A stretch of DNA of 64,000 nt from Collinsella sp. AF02-46-1 (GCF_003465825.1 NZ_QSBV01000002.1:101421-165420), one strand, 5' to 3'; positions 55,260-63,860 are shown, counted from the stretch's first letter. Program-made: numbers and translations. The notes: generated from the letters alone by a model not told the origin.

Positions 55260-57701
55260 CTACCCCAGCGAGCGGTTGAGGGAGCCGAGCTCGTCGTTGC
55301 CCATGGTGCGCCACATTTGGAAGATGCAACCGCGTGCCAGGAAAAAGAAACCGTTGTCGACCAGTTGCACAGCGGCATCCGCGAGTTGATTGGTCACGGC
55401 GGGCACCGGCGGCAGCTCAAGACCTGCCTTGCGGATGGTCTCGACCGCTTCCTCGAATGTCGGAGGCTCGCTGACGCCCATCTCGTTCATAAGGCCCTGC
55501 ATTTCTTCCAGCGCGCTGCTGCCCGACTCCTCGCCGCGCGGCACCAGACGGTAACAAGCCAGCGCCAGGTCGAGCTGATCGCAATTCCAATAGGCAAACG
55601 CCAAGCGATAGAACAGGTAGCCGATTGCAGAACGATCGCTGGCAATACGTAGGCCGTGGCGCGCCACCTCGATAATCTCGTCAAAGCGCTCCAGGCGTGC
55701 TAGCACGTTGATCAGGGCAAAGTGAGACTGCATGGACGAGCGCGCCAAATCGTAAAGATGGCGCACCTCGGGCAGCGCACGCTCAAAGTCCTCTTGTTCG
55801 GCGTAAAAGCTGCAGATCTCGTGCTGGGCAAAATACAGCGCATCAGGAGCGCGAAGGATACGCACAGAGCGGTCTTCTTCCAACACCGGAAGCACCATGC
55901 GCACCAGCTGGTTATCGCAAAACTGCGTTTGAACCGGACCTGTCGCCAAAAGCTCGGCGACGGCGCACTTAGCCTCCAACTCCTCGACAAGACGGGAAAA
56001 ACCTTCAAAAGCACCTGTACGGTCGACTTTTGCCTGCTCGCGCAATTCAACAACACGGGCCACGTATGGGTCATCGTCCTCTTCCATGACCTCCAACTCG
56101 TCAGCCTTATCGGCAAGCAGCAGATCGCGCAGCGCCGGCGGCAGCGTGCGATGGTCATCACGCGGACGGGCATGAACCTCCGCAGGTTCAATCGTCTCCG
56201 GAGCAGTTGACTCATACGCCTCAAGCACACGCTTGCACGGCATATCGTCCATGTCCATGCTCTCAAGATCCTTGGCGACAGGCACGCAATCGGCCAGATA
56301 GGCCGCGCGCCCAAAGAAATACGTTGCGGCAACGCGCTCGCCCTGCTCACTGTCGGGAGCAGCAATCTGCACATAGCAGCGCGTGATGCAGGTGCCCGCG
56401 GCAAAACACGCCGCCGCAAGTGTGAGCGCCACGCGCGCATCGTGCTCCGCGGCCCAGATCGCGCGCGTGTCCTCGTCCAGCTCGCGCCAGGCGTCATCTT
56501 GAGCGTCGTATTCACGTTGCGGCATGGCATCAACGACAGACTGCCCAAACCGAACGAGCATAATCCCCTCGACAACGTTTACTCGATAGGTATAGTCGAG
56601 CCTTGTGACCACGTTGAGCGCTTCTACAATACGCGCGAAGCGGGTACGCACATCCCACTCACCGCCCGGCTGGCACGAAACCGTTCCCGGTTTGGCCCAC
56701 GGGTTATCGCTTGAGGCCGTATCGAGCAGTCGGGGAACATCGTTGGTCGTCTTGGCGATATGCCACGCATCAAAGAGCGCGCAGCCCTCAAGGCTCGGCG
56801 AGGATGCCGCAGGGACCAATCCGGCCCCGATGCGCTCAAGGATGCCGGAGAGACGGTTAAGACGGCACTCGATGGCAAGCAGCATGTCAATCTCGTCCTG
56901 GTCCAGCAGGCTACGATCAAAATTGAGATAGAAAAGCTTTGAACGATCAATGCGAGCCAGGCTCATCTCGGACTTGGCAGCGATGGTGCGCAGGCGGGGC
57001 AAGTCAATTTCACTCATAAGGGCAGCGGCATAGCGCTCGATACCGCTCGGATTCTCGGCATGGTCAACGCGGTAAAGCAGCGTCTCGATAGCATCAGGGA
57101 GCGGTGCCGTGTTAAAGCCCAAAAACACCTCGACCGGCTCGGGCAACTTTACGAGCTTGATCTTGTCGATAACATTTTGCATATCCTCGTCGAGTCCGCC
57201 GGCGTCCGCCGTGCTCGCAATGGCATTTTCGGAGTCAGCGAATATCACGTAGCGCAGGAACATCGATGCCATGAACTCGCCGTAAGGAAGGGAGCGGGCT
57301 GAATTCCATGTCTCGTGGTCGGACTGCTCGCGCATGGGGCCTTCGGGAGAGCCGACAGTTTGCGCACACGCGCGCATTGCACCGTTGGCTTCCCTTACCA
57401 TAATCTCACCAATACTGGAATCCGACTCGTCAAGGACCAGTTCCATGTCGGGATCGTTGGGCAGCGGAGCCTCGCTGACGGGGCGGTCCACCTTGTACAC
57501 CTCACCCGAAACGCTTACGTAGCCCAAAAGCGACACATGACTTTTGCCAACGAACTCGACGACATAACAAGATTCATGCTGATCCTCGCCAAAGAGTTTC
57601 CAGACCACGCCATATGAGCGTCCCGCAGGCTGCTCGGGCATCGCCGGAAAGCGCTTCTTGGGATCGAGAAACCTGAGCTTGTATGTCGGACGCTCTGCCA
57701 C
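55260..57701 (-). CDS. Uncharacterised 813-residue protein, TPR-like C-terminus
   Basis: Not recognised as a known family. No signal peptide or membrane helix. It is rich in Asp, Glu, Ala and Leu. The region from about 640 to 760 alternates helical pairs (EDFERALPEVRHLYDLARSS, ALINVLARLERFDEIIEVAR, LAFAYWNCDQLDLALACYRL) like tetratricopeptide repeats, suggesting a scaffold. The N-terminal 100 residues look beta-rich (YKLRFLDPKKRFP, SYGVVWKLF). ATG at 57701; no neighbour on the same strand helps to assign a function. Confidence 0.8.
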   Translation of the reverse strand: MAERPTYKLRFLDPKKRFPAMPEQPAGRSYGVVWKLFGEDQHESCYVVEFVGKSHVSLLGYVSVSGEVYKVDRPVSEAPLPNDPDMELVLDESDSSIGEIMVREANGAMRACAQTVGSPEGPMREQSDHETWNSARSLPYGEFMASMFLRYVIFADSENAIASTADAGGLDEDMQNVIDKIKLVKLPEPVEVFLGFNTAPLPDAIETLLYRVDHAENPSGIERYAAALMSEIDLPRLRTIAAKSEMSLARIDRSKLFYLNFDRSLLDQDEIDMLLAIECRLNRLSGILERIGAGLVPAASSPSLEGCALFDAWHIAKTTNDVPRLLDTASSDNPWAKPGTVSCQPGGEWDVRTRFARIVEALNVVTRLDYTYRVNVVEGIMLVRFGQSVVDAMPQREYDAQDDAWRELDEDTRAIWAAEHDARVALTLAAACFAAGTCITRCYVQIAAPDSEQGERVAATYFFGRAAYLADCVPVAKDLESMDMDDMPCKRVLEAYESTAPETIEPAEVHARPRDDHRTLPPALRDLLLADKADELEVMEEDDDPYVARVVELREQAKVDRTGAFEGFSRLVEELEAKCAVAELLATGPVQTQFCDNQLVRMVLPVLEEDRSVRILRAPDALYFAQHEICSFYAEQEDFERALPEVRHLYDLARSSMQSHFALINVLARLERFDEIIEVARHGLRIASDRSAIGYLFYRLAFAYWNCDQLDLALACYRLVPRGEESGSSALEEMQGLMNEMGVSEPPTFEEAVETIRKAGLELPPVPAVTNQLADAAVQLVDNGFFFLARGCIFQMWRTMGNDELGSLNRSLG

Positions 57702-57796
57702 GAAATATCACCCTGATCGGTCGTCTAGAGAAGGAGCGGTCGCGGATGGGCCGCGACACCTACTCGGAATCTTACACGAGTCGATAAGAAATAGTC

Positions 57797-57886
57797 CGCT
57801 TTACGCCCGCGCCTCGACCGAGGTTCGAATCCATGCAGTGCTTACGTAAAAGAAAAGCCCCCGTTGCCGGGAGCTTTAATCTCAAA
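57797..57886 (-). repeat. Left end of the tRNA-Arg repeat cluster, with terminator
   Basis: Contains the CGAGGTTCGAATCC segment and a terminator AAGCCCCCG-TTGC-CGGGAGCTT (57855-57876) followed by TTTTCTTTT on the minus strand. Same unit end as the later copies. Confidence 0.6.
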
Positions 57887-57905
57887 TGGTGCGGCGTATA
57901 GGATT
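57887..57905 (-). pseudogene. tRNA-Arg(ACG) 3' tail remnant 1
   Basis: Nineteen bases identical to the last part of tRNA-Arg including CCA; the identity stops inside the T loop, and a GC-rich segment takes the place of the tRNA body. Confidence 0.75.
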
Positions 57906-58030
57906 CCGCGCATCCGCTGCGCGGATCCGCACCGGCTTCGCCCGCCTGCCGGCGTGCTCGCCCGCGGGCTAAAAACGCTCCGCGTTTTCTTTACGCCCGC
58001 GCCTCGACCGAGGTTCGAATCCATGCGGTG
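57906..58030. repeat. GC-rich segment 1 replacing a tRNA body
   Basis: Roughly 120 bases of nested GC hairpins (for example GCGGATCCGC, GCCGGC, GCCCGCGGGC), related to 58331-58450 and 58761-58880. One end joins GGATTC and the other GAATCC, the two halves of the tRNA T-loop palindrome. Confidence 0.65.
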
Positions 58031-58044
58031 TTTACGTAAAAGAA

Positions 58045-58066
58045 AAGCCCCCGTTGCCGGGAGCTT
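58045..58066 (-). terminator. Terminator of tRNA-Arg copy a
   Basis: AAGCTCCCG-GCAA-CGGGGGCTT (minus strand) then TTTTCTTTT, 11 bases past the CCA end. Variants of this terminator follow every unit of the cluster: 57855, 58280, 58480, 58710, 58899 and 59139. Confidence 0.85.
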
Positions 58067-58076
58067 TAATCTCAAA

Positions 58077-58153
58077 TGGTGCGGCGTATAGGATTCGAAC
58101 CTATGACGTTCTGATTCGTAGTCAGACCCTCTATCCAGCTGAGGTAACGCCGC
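58077..58153 (-). tRNA. tRNA-Arg(ACG), copy a
   Basis: Acceptor GCGGCGT/ACGCCGC, anticodon arm TCTGA-CTACGAA-TCAGA giving ACG, T arm ATAGG-TTCGAAT-CCTAT, discriminator A and encoded CCA. Confidence 0.97.
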
Positions 58154-58279
58154 GACTTGTTGATTATTATGCACATCGACTGAATAATGGTCAAGCGTTT
58201 TTTCAAAAAAAGTTATTGAATTTGATTTTTACTCATTTTGACCCCTTGATGCGATCTTCGACGCATCGCGATATAAGAA

Positions 58280-58301
58280 AAGCCCCCGTTTCCGGAGGCT
58301 T
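58280..58301 (-). terminator. Terminator of remnant 2
   Basis: AAGCCTCCGG/CGGGGGCTT stem on the minus strand with an AAA loop and trailing T-rich sequence. It follows a tRNA tail rather than a whole tRNA. Confidence 0.75.
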
Positions 58302-58311
58302 AAAACTCAAT

Positions 58312-58330
58312 TGGTGCGGCGTATAGGATT
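58312..58330 (-). pseudogene. tRNA-Arg(ACG) 3' tail remnant 2
   Basis: Same 19-base tRNA tail with CCA, broken at the same point in the T loop as remnant 1. Confidence 0.75.
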
Positions 58331-58450
58331 CCGCGCATCCGCTGCGCGGATCCGCACCGGCTTCGCCCGCCTGCCGGCGGACTCGCCCGCTCGCTAAAAA
58401 CGCTCCGCGTTTTCTTGACGCTCGCGCCTCGAACGAGGTTCGAATCTCCG
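58331..58450. repeat. GC-rich segment 2 replacing a tRNA body
   Basis: Close relative of segments 1 and 3, somewhat diverged at its distal end (CTCGAACGAGGTTCGAATC instead of CTCGACCGAGG...). Confidence 0.65.
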
Positions 58451-58501
58451 CAATGTCCCCGTAAAGGAAAAGCCTCCGTTGCCGGGAGCTTTAAAGTCAA
58501 T

Positions 58502-58578
58502 TGGTGCGGCGTATAGGATTCGAACCTATGACGTTCTGATTCGTAGTCAGACCCTCTATCCAGCTGAGGTAACGCCGC
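58502..58578 (-). tRNA. tRNA-Arg(ACG), copy b
   Basis: Identical to copy a over the tRNA, including encoded CCA; followed by its own terminator at 58480-58501. Confidence 0.97.
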
Positions 58579-58741
58579 AACGCACGGATTATTATGCACG
58601 TGACCCCTCGATGGGTCAAGCGACAATTTGGAAAAATTTTACGAAGTGATGATTAAGACGCTCGCGCCTCGACCGAGGTTCGAATCTATGCGGTGGCGGC
58701 ATAAAAGAAAAGCCCCCGTTGCCGGAGGCTTCAAGTTCAAT
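58579..58741. repeat. 163-bp segment duplicated at 59008-59170
   Basis: The sequence from the 5' side of copy b to remnant 3 is repeated, apparently base for base, between copies c and d. It indicates a recent tandem duplication. Confidence 0.8.
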
Positions 58742-58760
58742 TGGTGCGGCGTATAGGATT
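58742..58760 (-). pseudogene. tRNA-Arg(ACG) 3' tail remnant 3
   Basis: Third 19-base tRNA tail with CCA, broken at the same T-loop position and followed downstream by the terminator at 58710-58731. Confidence 0.75.
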
Positions 58761-58880
58761 CCGCGCATCCGCTTCGCGGATCCGCACCGGCTTCGCCCGC
58801 CTGCCGGCGCGCTCGCCCGCGGGCTAAAACGCTCCGCGTTTTCTTTACGCCCGCGCCTCGACCGAGGTTCGAATCCATGC
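58761..58880. repeat. GC-rich segment 3 replacing a tRNA body
   Basis: Near-identical to segment 1, with local change of the tip (GCTTCGCGG for GCTGCGCGG) that keeps the hairpin. Confidence 0.65.
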
Positions 58881-58930
58881 GGTGTTGCCATAAAAGAAAA
58901 GCCCCCGTTGCCGGAGGCTTCAAGTTCAAT

Positions 58931-59007
58931 TGGTGCGGCGTATAGGATTCGAACCTATGACGTTCTGATTCGTAGTCAGACCCTCTATCCAGCTGAGGTA
59001 ACGCCGC
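58931..59007 (-). tRNA. tRNA-Arg(ACG), copy c
   Basis: Identical to copies a and b including CCA; terminator at 58899-58920. Confidence 0.97.
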
Positions 59008-59170
59008 AACGCACGGATTATTATGCACGTGACCCCTCGATGGGTCAAGCGACAATTTGGAAAAATTTTACGAAGTGATGATTAAGACGCTCGCGCCTCG
59101 ACCGAGGTTCGAATCTATGCGGTGGCGGCATAAAAGAAAAGCCCCCGTTGCCGGAGGCTTCAAGTTCAAT
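59008..59170. repeat. Second copy of the 163-bp segment
   Basis: Repeats 58579-58741, including the terminator at 59139-59160. Confidence 0.8.
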
Positions 59171-59173
59171 GGG

Positions 59174-59247
59174 TGCGGCGTATAGGATTCGAACCTATGA
59201 CGTTCTGATTCGTAGTCAGACCCTCTATCCAGCTGAGGTAACGCCGC
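59174..59247 (-). tRNA. tRNA-Arg(ACG), copy d (no encoded CCA)
   Basis: Same tRNA body as copies a-c, but the 3' flank reads CCC where the others read CCA, so CCA must be added after transcription. It lies nearest the putative upstream promoter. Confidence 0.94.
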
Positions 59248-59324
59248 AGCGCATAACATATAAAACCACTTTAGCTTATTGGAGTCAAGCACAATCTCAA
59301 ACTTTTTTGTGGAACGCAGTTTTG

Positions 59325-59702
59325 TCATGCTACTCCGCATATACCGCCGTTCCCCGTACGATCGATTGGTTTTTCGATCACGTCAAACTTAGCATCAAGT
59401 TCCCTCAGGAGCGATCTCACCCGCTGGGCACAATCATAATCGGCAAACGAGATACTCAACATGCGAGCAACCTGGTTAGATGTCCGGACCCCATAGAAAT
59501 GCTCCAGGGCCACAAGCCCCTCGTGCGTCACAAAGGTCTCGACCACATGCGGCGACTCCTCAAAGCACCATTGGGTCAACGGACCCTCACTCGTCTGCCG
59601 AACCACCAGGCCACCCATGTCAGACGGCTCACACGTTACAAGCAGGTACTCCCCGCCCTCGTCACTCTCAAACAACACCACCCGATCATCAAACAGCTCC
59701 AT
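59325..59702 (-). CDS. Uncharacterised 125-residue protein
   Basis: Not recognised. Acidic at the N-terminus (MELFDDRVVLFESDEGGEYL), no signal peptide or membrane helix. The C-terminal half has a helical stretch (ADYDCAQRVRSLLRELDAKFDVIEKP). ATG at 59702 follows AAAGGGG, and codon use looks like that of neighbouring genes, so it is likely real. Confidence 0.7.
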   Translation of the reverse strand: MELFDDRVVLFESDEGGEYLLVTCEPSDMGGLVVRQTSEGPLTQWCFEESPHVVETFVTHEGLVALEHFYGVRTSNQVARMLSISFADYDCAQRVRSLLRELDAKFDVIEKPIDRTGNGGICGVA

Positions 59703-59828
59703 TGCGTCCCCTTTCTCTCGCTCTTATTTAGCAAAAGCATAGCAGGTAGATGGCTGTATACAGAACAGTTGTTCGTGTATTTTCCATTGAGCTGTCCGCA
59801 CGGCATGGTATGGACCTGCGCACGAAAT

Positions 59829-59852
59829 AGGGCGCCCCCGAGGGAGCGCCCT
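59829..59852 (-). terminator. Hairpin after serS
   Basis: AGGGCGC/GCGCCCT stem extended by CCC/GGG; no T-run, so a weak terminator call. Confidence 0.5.
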
Positions 59853-59875
59853 TGTATATCCCCTATGCAGCCAAG

Positions 59876-61159
59876 TTACGCGACCGGCTCGATCTTCTCG
59901 AGACCGCCCATGTAAGGACGCAGGACCTCGGGGATCGTGATGGTGCCGTCGGCGTTCTGGTAGTTCTCCAGAATGGCGGCCATGGTGCGGCCGGCCGGCA
60001 GGCCGGAACCGTTGAGAGTGTGCAAGTAGCGCGAACCCTTGAAGATCTCGGGGTCGCGATACTTGATGTTGGCGCGGCGTGCCTGGAAGTCACCGCAGTT
60101 GGAGCAGGAGCTGATCTCCTTGTAGGCGTTGTAGCTCGGCAGCCAGACCTCGACGTCGTAGGTCTGACGGGCAGAGAAGCCCAAGTCGCCGGTGCATAGG
60201 CTAATCACGCGATACGGAAGGCCCAGCTGCTGCAGAAGGTACTCGGCCTCGGCGGTCATGCTCTCGAGCTCCTCGTCGGACTCCTCCGGCTTAGCGAACT
60301 TGACCATCTCGACCTTGTCGAACTCGTGCTGACGGATGATGCCGCGGGTGTCGCGACCGGCGGAACCGGCCTCCTCGCGGAAGCAGGGGGTGAAGGCGGT
60401 GTAGCGGCGCGGCAGAGTGTCGGCATCGAGGACTTCGCCGGCGTGCAGGTTGGTGAGCACGACCTCGGCGGTGGGAATCAGGAAGTTGTCGCCCGAGACG
60501 TGATAGGCGTCGTCCTCGAACTTGGGCAGCTGGCCCGTGCCGAACATGGTCTGACGCTTGACGACGATAGGCGGCCACCACTCCTTAAAGCCACGGCTGG
60601 TGTGAGTATCGAGGAAGAAGTTGATAAGGGCGCGCTCCAGGCGGGCGCCGGCGCCACCGAGAACGGTGAAACGGCTGCCGGAGAGCTTGTTGCCGCGCTC
60701 AAAGTCGAGAATGTCGAGGTCGGTACCCAGGTCCCAGTGCGGCTTAAAGTCGAAGTCGAACTCGCGCGGGGTACCCCAACGACGGCGCTCGATGTTCTCG
60801 TCCTCGTCCTTGCCGTACGGCGTGGCCTCGCAAGGAATGTTGGGCAGGTGAGCCATGAAGTCGTACTGCTCCTGCTCGAGAGCAGTGCGGCGCTCGGCCA
60901 GACCGTCAATCTTCTCGTTGACGGCGCGCACGGCCTCCTTGGCGGCCTCGGCCTCGTCCTTCTTGCCCTCCTTCATCAGGGCGCCGATCTTCTTGGACTC
61001 GGCGTTGCGTGTGGCCTGGAGCTCCTCGACCTCGGTGATGACGGCACGGCGCTCGTCGTCGAGCTCAAAGAACTTCTCGCGGTCCCAAGACGTCTGACGG
61101 TTAGCCATGGCGACATCGATGGCATCGGGGTTCTCGCGAACAAACTTGATATCAAGCAT
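59876..61159 (-). CDS. serS: Seryl-tRNA synthetase
   Basis: 427-residue class II synthetase. The N-terminal coiled coil (about 30-105, with [21 protein letters not shown]) that binds the tRNA long arm is followed by motif 2 ([21 protein letters not shown]) and motif 3 ([20 protein letters not shown]). ATG at 61159 follows GGAGG; a 9-codon upstream extension is rejected. Divergent from the 57-residue membrane protein gene. Confidence 0.97.
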   Translation of the reverse strand: MLDIKFVRENPDAIDVAMANRQTSWDREKFFELDDERRAVITEVEELQATRNAESKKIGALMKEGKKDEAEAAKEAVRAVNEKIDGLAERRTALEQEQYDFMAHLPNIPCEATPYGKDEDENIERRRWGTPREFDFDFKPHWDLGTDLDILDFERGNKLSGSRFTVLGGAGARLERALINFFLDTHTSRGFKEWWPPIVVKRQTMFGTGQLPKFEDDAYHVSGDNFLIPTAEVVLTNLHAGEVLDADTLPRRYTAFTPCFREEAGSAGRDTRGIIRQHEFDKVEMVKFAKPEESDEELESMTAEAEYLLQQLGLPYRVISLCTGDLGFSARQTYDVEVWLPSYNAYKEISSCSNCGDFQARRANIKYRDPEIFKGSRYLHTLNGSGLPAGRTMAAILENYQNADGTITIPEVLRPYMGGLEKIEPVA

Positions 61160-61270
61160 TAGATCCTCCGGCGATATACATTCCATTTAGGTTGCAACCT
61201 TGTACATGTATGGGCAAGTATATACTTATGAGCGTTTACGACCCAACTCAACTACGCAAGAAGGCACCCA

Positions 61271-61444
61271 ATGGACGCAGTTTTTTCCTTTTTGTTTGGC
61301 ACCCGCACCGGTTTTGCCATCCTTTTCGCCGGCGGCATCCTGTTATTTGCGATTCTTGCCTTTGTAATGGAGAAGCGCACCCATAAGATGTACGTCGACC
61401 GCGGACCCAAGTCCGAGGATGAGGAAGACAGCTTCTGGGACTAA
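61271..61444 (+). CDS. Small single-pass membrane protein (57 aa)
   Basis: Short gene with AGAAGG seven bases before its ATG. Sequence starts MDAVFSFLFGTRTGFAIL, has one hydrophobic segment (about 15-33), then a basic patch (MEKRTHKMYVDRG) and an acidic tail ending EDSFWD. This layout, helix then charged tail, suggests an inner-membrane anchored regulator or adaptor. It resembles small uncharacterised Coriobacteriia membrane proteins, from memory only. It ends just before a repeat and terminator. Confidence 0.7.
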   Translation: MDAVFSFLFGTRTGFAILFAGGILLFAILAFVMEKRTHKMYVDRGPKSEDEEDSFWD

Positions 61445-61452
61445 TCTGCCAA

Positions 61453-61494
61453 AAAGGGACAGGTTTTTTCGGTCGGTTTTATCTGGGCAAACGC
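61453..61494. repeat. Dispersed intergenic repeat, copy 2
   Basis: AAAGGGACAGGTT then CGGTCGGTTTTATCTG and AAACGC, matching 11152-11196. AACCTGTCCC at 61577-61586 pairs with its GGGACAGGTT, enclosing the terminator that follows. Confidence 0.55.
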
Positions 61495-61536
61495 AAGCGC
61501 CCCGCAACTGGAATCGAGCCAGTTGCGGGGCGCTTT
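61495..61536. terminator. Bidirectional terminator between the small gene and proC
   Basis: 17-bp stem AAGCGCCCCGCAACTGG/CCAGTTGCGGGGCGCTT with a 7-base loop, T-run on the plus strand. Confidence 0.85.
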
Positions 61537-61600
61537 TCGCTAAAAGGACAAAACAGCAGGAAAAACCTGCCAAAATAAACCTGTCCCTAAATGGCAGGTT

Positions 61601-62371
61601 TTACTGGAGGGTTGCGTCGATTGCCTTGACCAGGGCACTGCGCATGCCGGCGTCCTCGAGCGCAACGACGCCCTTGATGGTGGCACCACCGGGCGAGCAT
61701 ACGGCATCCTTCATCGCCGCAGGATGCTGGCCAGTTGCAAGCTGCAGCTTTGCCGTACCCAGCACCATCTGGCTCACAATGCGATAGGCATCGGCACGCG
61801 GGATACCGTGCTTGACCGCCGCATCGCCCAGGGCCTCGATTGCCATAGCGACAAATGCCGGAGCGCAACCACCCACCGTACCGCCCACAAACAGCAGGCT
61901 CGTATCGAGCTCGACGACAGCGCCAAGCTTACCGAGCAGGTCGAGCACAACAGCACGCTGCTCGCCGTTGAGCGTAGAGGACTTCTCGCAAGCGATGACG
62001 CCCTCGCCCACCGAAACCGGTGTGTTGGGCACCGTCGAGATATGCGCGACGCCCGGCAGGACCTGCTCCCACTTGGCACTGTCCCAGGTCCAGGCAACCG
62101 ACAGAACGACCTTTTTGGCAAGAGCATCCTTGAGCGGGGCGAATACCTTCTCGATCATGTACGGTTTGACCGCAGCGACCACGATATCGGATGCGGCGAC
62201 AACCTCGGCGGCATCGTGGCGAGCGGCCATCCCGCGCGCCTCACAGCGCTCAACCAGTGCGTCGTAGCGACCCGCACAGGCGCACATGTCGCTCGCAGCT
62301 ACACCGGCAGCGATCCAGCCATCAGCCATAGCGCTCGCCATATTGCCAAAACCGACAAACCCAATCTTCAT
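61601..62371 (-). CDS. proC: Pyrroline-5-carboxylate reductase
   Basis: Last step of proline synthesis. 256 residues: Rossmann opening MKIGFVGFGNMASAMADG, then VAAVKPYMIEKV, and the C-terminal signature CSPGGATIKGVVALE. ATG at 62371 follows GAGAGGA. It is 73 bp after rlmH on the same strand; proA and proB are not in the window. Confidence 0.95.
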   Translation of the reverse strand: MKIGFVGFGNMASAMADGWIAAGVAASDMCACAGRYDALVERCEARGMAARHDAAEVVAASDIVVAAVKPYMIEKVFAPLKDALAKKVVLSVAWTWDSAKWEQVLPGVAHISTVPNTPVSVGEGVIACEKSSTLNGEQRAVVLDLLGKLGAVVELDTSLLFVGGTVGGCAPAFVAMAIEALGDAAVKHGIPRADAYRIVSQMVLGTAKLQLATGQHPAAMKDAVCSPGGATIKGVVALEDAGMRSALVKAIDATLQ

Positions 62372-62444
62372 ATCTCATAGTCCTCTCAGACACGCTCTTC
62401 AAAACGAAAGGTATTGTCCCACGCCATTGTTTCGTATTGCCGAC

Positions 62445-62915
62445 CTATTTGTGATACGGCTCGCCACGACTGATCTTGCAGGCACGGTAAATCTGCTCTA
62501 GCAGCACCACGCGCGCCAAGTTATGCGGCAAGGTAATGCGTCCAAAGCTGAGCATCTCGTCGGCTCGTGCGCGCACGTCATCGCTCACGCCGTCCGATCC
62601 GCCAATCACAAAGGCGATGTCGCTGTTACCACGCAGCATAAGATCATCGATCCGCGCCGAAAACTCCTCGCTCGAGCGCTCTTTGCCCTCAATGGCCAGC
62701 AGGATCACATGCGCTCGAGACGGCAAGGCAGCAAGAATCGCCGCCCCCTCCTTGTCGCGCGCGGCATCCACGCCGCCCGCCTTAGCCGGGTCGATATCGG
62801 CCACCTCGCGGATATCAACCTTGGCATAGGCACCTAGGCGCTTGGTGTACTCAGCGCAGGCATCCTTCCAAAAGCGCTCTTTGAGCTTGCCAACACAAAC
62901 GACGGTGTATTTCAC
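62445..62915 (-). CDS. rlmH: 23S rRNA (pseudouridine1915-N3)-methyltransferase RlmH
   Basis: 156-residue SPOUT methyltransferase. FVIGGSDGVSDDVRARAD holds the SAM-binding knot and the C-terminus LLEQIYRACKISRGEPYHK is the family signature. Starts at GTG (62915) with AAGGAG at the end of the upstream SPFH gene, six bases away, so translation is probably coupled. Confidence 0.96.
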   Translation of the reverse strand: MKYTVVCVGKLKERFWKDACAEYTKRLGAYAKVDIREVADIDPAKAGGVDAARDKEGAAILAALPSRAHVILLAIEGKERSSEEFSARIDDLMLRGNSDIAFVIGGSDGVSDDVRARADEMLSFGRITLPHNLARVVLLEQIYRACKISRGEPYHK

Positions 62916-62921
62916 GCGCGT

Positions 62922-63860
62922 CTACTCCTTCGACTCGTTCTGAACCTTGCCGGCGGTCAGCATCTGCTCGAACATCGAGGCCGACTGCGAGAAATCGCTC
63001 GGCAGCACGACCGTCGAGGTTTTACCCGTGCGAGCAAACTCCGTCATCATCTCGGACCACTGCGTAAACATGAACAGCTGGTTGGCCTCGTCGTTGCCGA
63101 CACCCGTCTCCTGGATAATCTCGAGCGAATCTTTGATACCCAGCGCGATGGCCTTGCGCTGGTTGGCAATGCCCTCGCCCGCCTTTTCCATAGCCTCAGC
63201 CTCGGCGGTCGCCTCGGTGACGCGCTTGATGCGGTCTGCCTCAGCGAGCTCCTGTGCCGCAGCGCGCTTGCGCTGGGCGGCGTTGATGTCGTTCATGGAG
63301 TTCTCGACCTCGGTCGGCAGTGCGATTTTAGTGATGAGCGTCGACACGAGGGTGAAGCCGTAGGCGGCCATCTGCTCGGACACGGTGGCATTAACGTCCT
63401 TGGCGATGTCATCCTTCTTGGCAAAGACCTCATCGAGTGTGTAGACGGGAATCGAAGAGCGCAGGGCGTCGGTGATGAAGTCACGCATCTGGTCGACGGG
63501 CTCCTGCAGCATGTAGTAGCTCTTGTAGATACCCGAATCTGCCGGGCCGGCGCCCATGTCATAGCTCACGTGGTACTGAGCAGAGACCTCAAGGCCGATA
63601 GTCACGTTGTCCTGGGTCTTAACGTCGATGCCAAAACCGTTTTTCATGGTGCGCAGACTCACCGTGGCGGCCTTGCGGTCGATCACGGGTACCTTCATGT
63701 GGAAGCCCGCATTGACGATGCGATTGAACTTGCCCAGGCGCTCGATGATCACGGCATGCTGCTGTTCAACGACATAGCAGGCGTTGGGAAGCAGCAGCAA
63801 CAGGATGATGATGGGAAGTAGAAGGCTCGTAAGGGCAGCGATGATACCGGACAACAGCAT
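62922..63860 (-). CDS. SPFH/band 7 (stomatin-like) membrane protein
   Basis: 312-residue protein with one N-terminal membrane helix (about 5-25), the SPFH domain opening VVEQQHAVIIERLGKFNRIVNAGFHMKVPVIDR, and a helical region rich in Ala/Glu (about 190-235, AAQRKRAAAQELAEADRIKR) that drives oligomerisation. ATG at 63860 follows AGAGGAG. Members organise membrane microdomains and act with proteases; no partner NfeD gene is seen here. Confidence 0.92.
   Translation of the reverse strand: MLLSGIIAALTSLLLPIIILLLLLPNACYVVEQQHAVIIERLGKFNRIVNAGFHMKVPVIDRKAATVSLRTMKNGFGIDVKTQDNVTIGLEVSAQYHVSYDMGAGPADSGIYKSYYMLQEPVDQMRDFITDALRSSIPVYTLDEVFAKKDDIAKDVNATVSEQMAAYGFTLVSTLITKIALPTEVENSMNDINAAQRKRAAAQELAEADRIKRVTEATAEAEAMEKAGEGIANQRKAIALGIKDSLEIIQETGVGNDEANQLFMFTQWSEMMTEFARTGKTSTVVLPSDFSQSASMFEQMLTAGKVQNESKE

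Noticed and set aside
57887..58880. A complete mobile element at the tRNA-Arg genes
   Set aside because: No integrase or transposase gene is present. The T-loop boundaries are kept only as a hypothesis.
57842..59055. Several similar 70-140-codon frames across the tRNA-Arg cluster
   Set aside because: They translate tRNA, terminator and GC hairpin sequence; their similarity only reflects the DNA repeat. No ribosome sites were seen.
57797..59247. Repeat layout that could suggest a CRISPR array
   Set aside because: The repeated units are tRNA genes, tRNA tails and terminators with related sequences between them; there are no short repeats with unique spacers and no cas genes.
61160..61270. Riboswitch or T-box leader upstream of serS
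   Set aside because: The short upstream region has no T-box sequence, specifier stem or terminator-antiterminator pair.
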